Shown here: in pieces, positions 5,159-5,405 of the stretch | How the letters are laid out: every line of letters starts with the position of its first letter | Numbering within the stretch: position 1 is the stretch's first letter | The notes under the pieces: generated by a model | Told to the model about the DNA's origin: nothing | The model's database searches: none | Seen by the model: the letters and a program-made list of their open reading frames with translations, nothing else | Translations under genes and position numbers: made by a program | Source: Rhizobiaceae bacterium UBA1291 | GTDB taxonomy: Bacteria > Pseudomonadota > Alphaproteobacteria > Rhizobiales > Rhizobiaceae | Assembly: GCA_002307905.1 (NCBI GenBank) | Contig: DBUL01000191.1 | Span: forward strand, 13,443-18,847 | Direction: 5' to 3' | DNA length: 5,405 nt

Positions 5159-5405
5159 TCAGCGCTGCTTGATTTCGAGCTCATAGCCGCCAGCGTCTTC
5201 GCTCAATGAACTCAACCGATCCAGCGCCGATGTTCGCTTGGCGTCACGCACAGCCTTGAACGCTGCGACATCCACGGCTCTCAAACGTCGGTGACTTCCC
5301 ACTTTTTCACCAGCAAGCTCGCCGGTATCGACCAAACGCACGAGATATTGCCTCGATACGTTGAGAATATCGGCCGCCGCCTGCGTTGACAGCATCTCTT
5401 CGTCG
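5159..5405 (-). CDS. MerR/excisionase-like helix-turn-helix protein, antitoxin-type (N-terminus off right edge)
   Basis: The frame ends at TGA 5161-5159 and is open to the window edge. From the internal ATG at 5395 it gives 78 residues. The helix-turn-helix reads STQAAADILNVSRQYLVRLV (3-22), followed by a wing, EKVGSHRRLRAVDVAAF (30-46), and a charged C-terminal helix. This is the excisionase/HTH_17 layout seen in the C-terminal half of roughly 140-residue antitoxins paired with PIN-domain toxins. There, 'ELTTQQAADLLNVSR' follows an N-terminal segment. The codons before ATG 5395 read Asp-Glu-Glu and no spaced Shine-Dalgarno is present, so the gene probably begins outside the window. It would bind DNA, probably autoregulating its own promoter. 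No PIN toxin lies downstream; instead the HNH gene converges 48 bp away. A stand-alone short excisionase is the alternative. Confidence 0.75.
   Translation of the reverse strand, partial: DEEMLSTQAAADILNVSRQYLVRLVDTGELAGEKVGSHRRLRAVDVAAFKAVRDAKRTSALDRLSSLSEDAGGYELEIKQR

Overview
The window looks like part of an accessory element (plasmid, ICE or genomic island) of an alphaproteobacterium, most likely Rhizobiales-like or a relative. It has GC-rich coding with strong GC preference at third positions, good AGGAG-type ribosome binding sites, and a minus-strand gene set typical of alphaproteobacterial conjugative elements. No rRNA, tRNA, CRISPR array, insertion sequence or transposase was seen.

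Layout. Positions 1-3385 hold four co-directional minus-strand genes, read from right to left. They are a 59-residue acidic conserved-type small protein (3385-3206), a DUF3991/TOPRIM primase-like protein (3030-2095), a DUF1419 protein (1963-1346), and the N-terminal 415 residues of a very large methylase/helicase of the strawberry-notch/DarB type (1246 to beyond the left edge). The gaps of 175, 131 and 98 bp each contain inverted repeats. The 175-bp gap ahead of the primase-like gene is the most structured: a perfect palindrome over the upstream stop codon, a short GC hairpin, and two stems that compete for one shared arm. Positions 3386-4126 have no convincing gene. This stretch carries a three-hairpin element closed by an outer stem (3739-3823) and a possible small minus-strand reading frame (4075-3908).

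Positions 4127-5110 encode, on the plus strand, a protein with an HNH-type zinc-binding nuclease module at its N-terminus and an unrecognised C-terminal region. Its base use is less GC-biased than the operon, which fits an acquired cargo gene, perhaps defensive. It converges on the last gene (5159 to beyond the right edge, minus strand), a MerR/excisionase-like helix-turn-helix protein resembling the DNA-binding half of antitoxins paired with PIN toxins. No toxin follows it.

How it may fit together: the methylase/helicase and the TOPRIM protein match the kinds of polyvalent, anti-restriction or DNA-processing proteins that mobile elements carry for establishment in a new host. DUF1419 and the small acidic protein are likely accessory partners of unknown function. 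The right-hand part looks like a cargo module with a possible nuclease and an apparently orphan antitoxin-like regulator. Function beyond domain level is inference.
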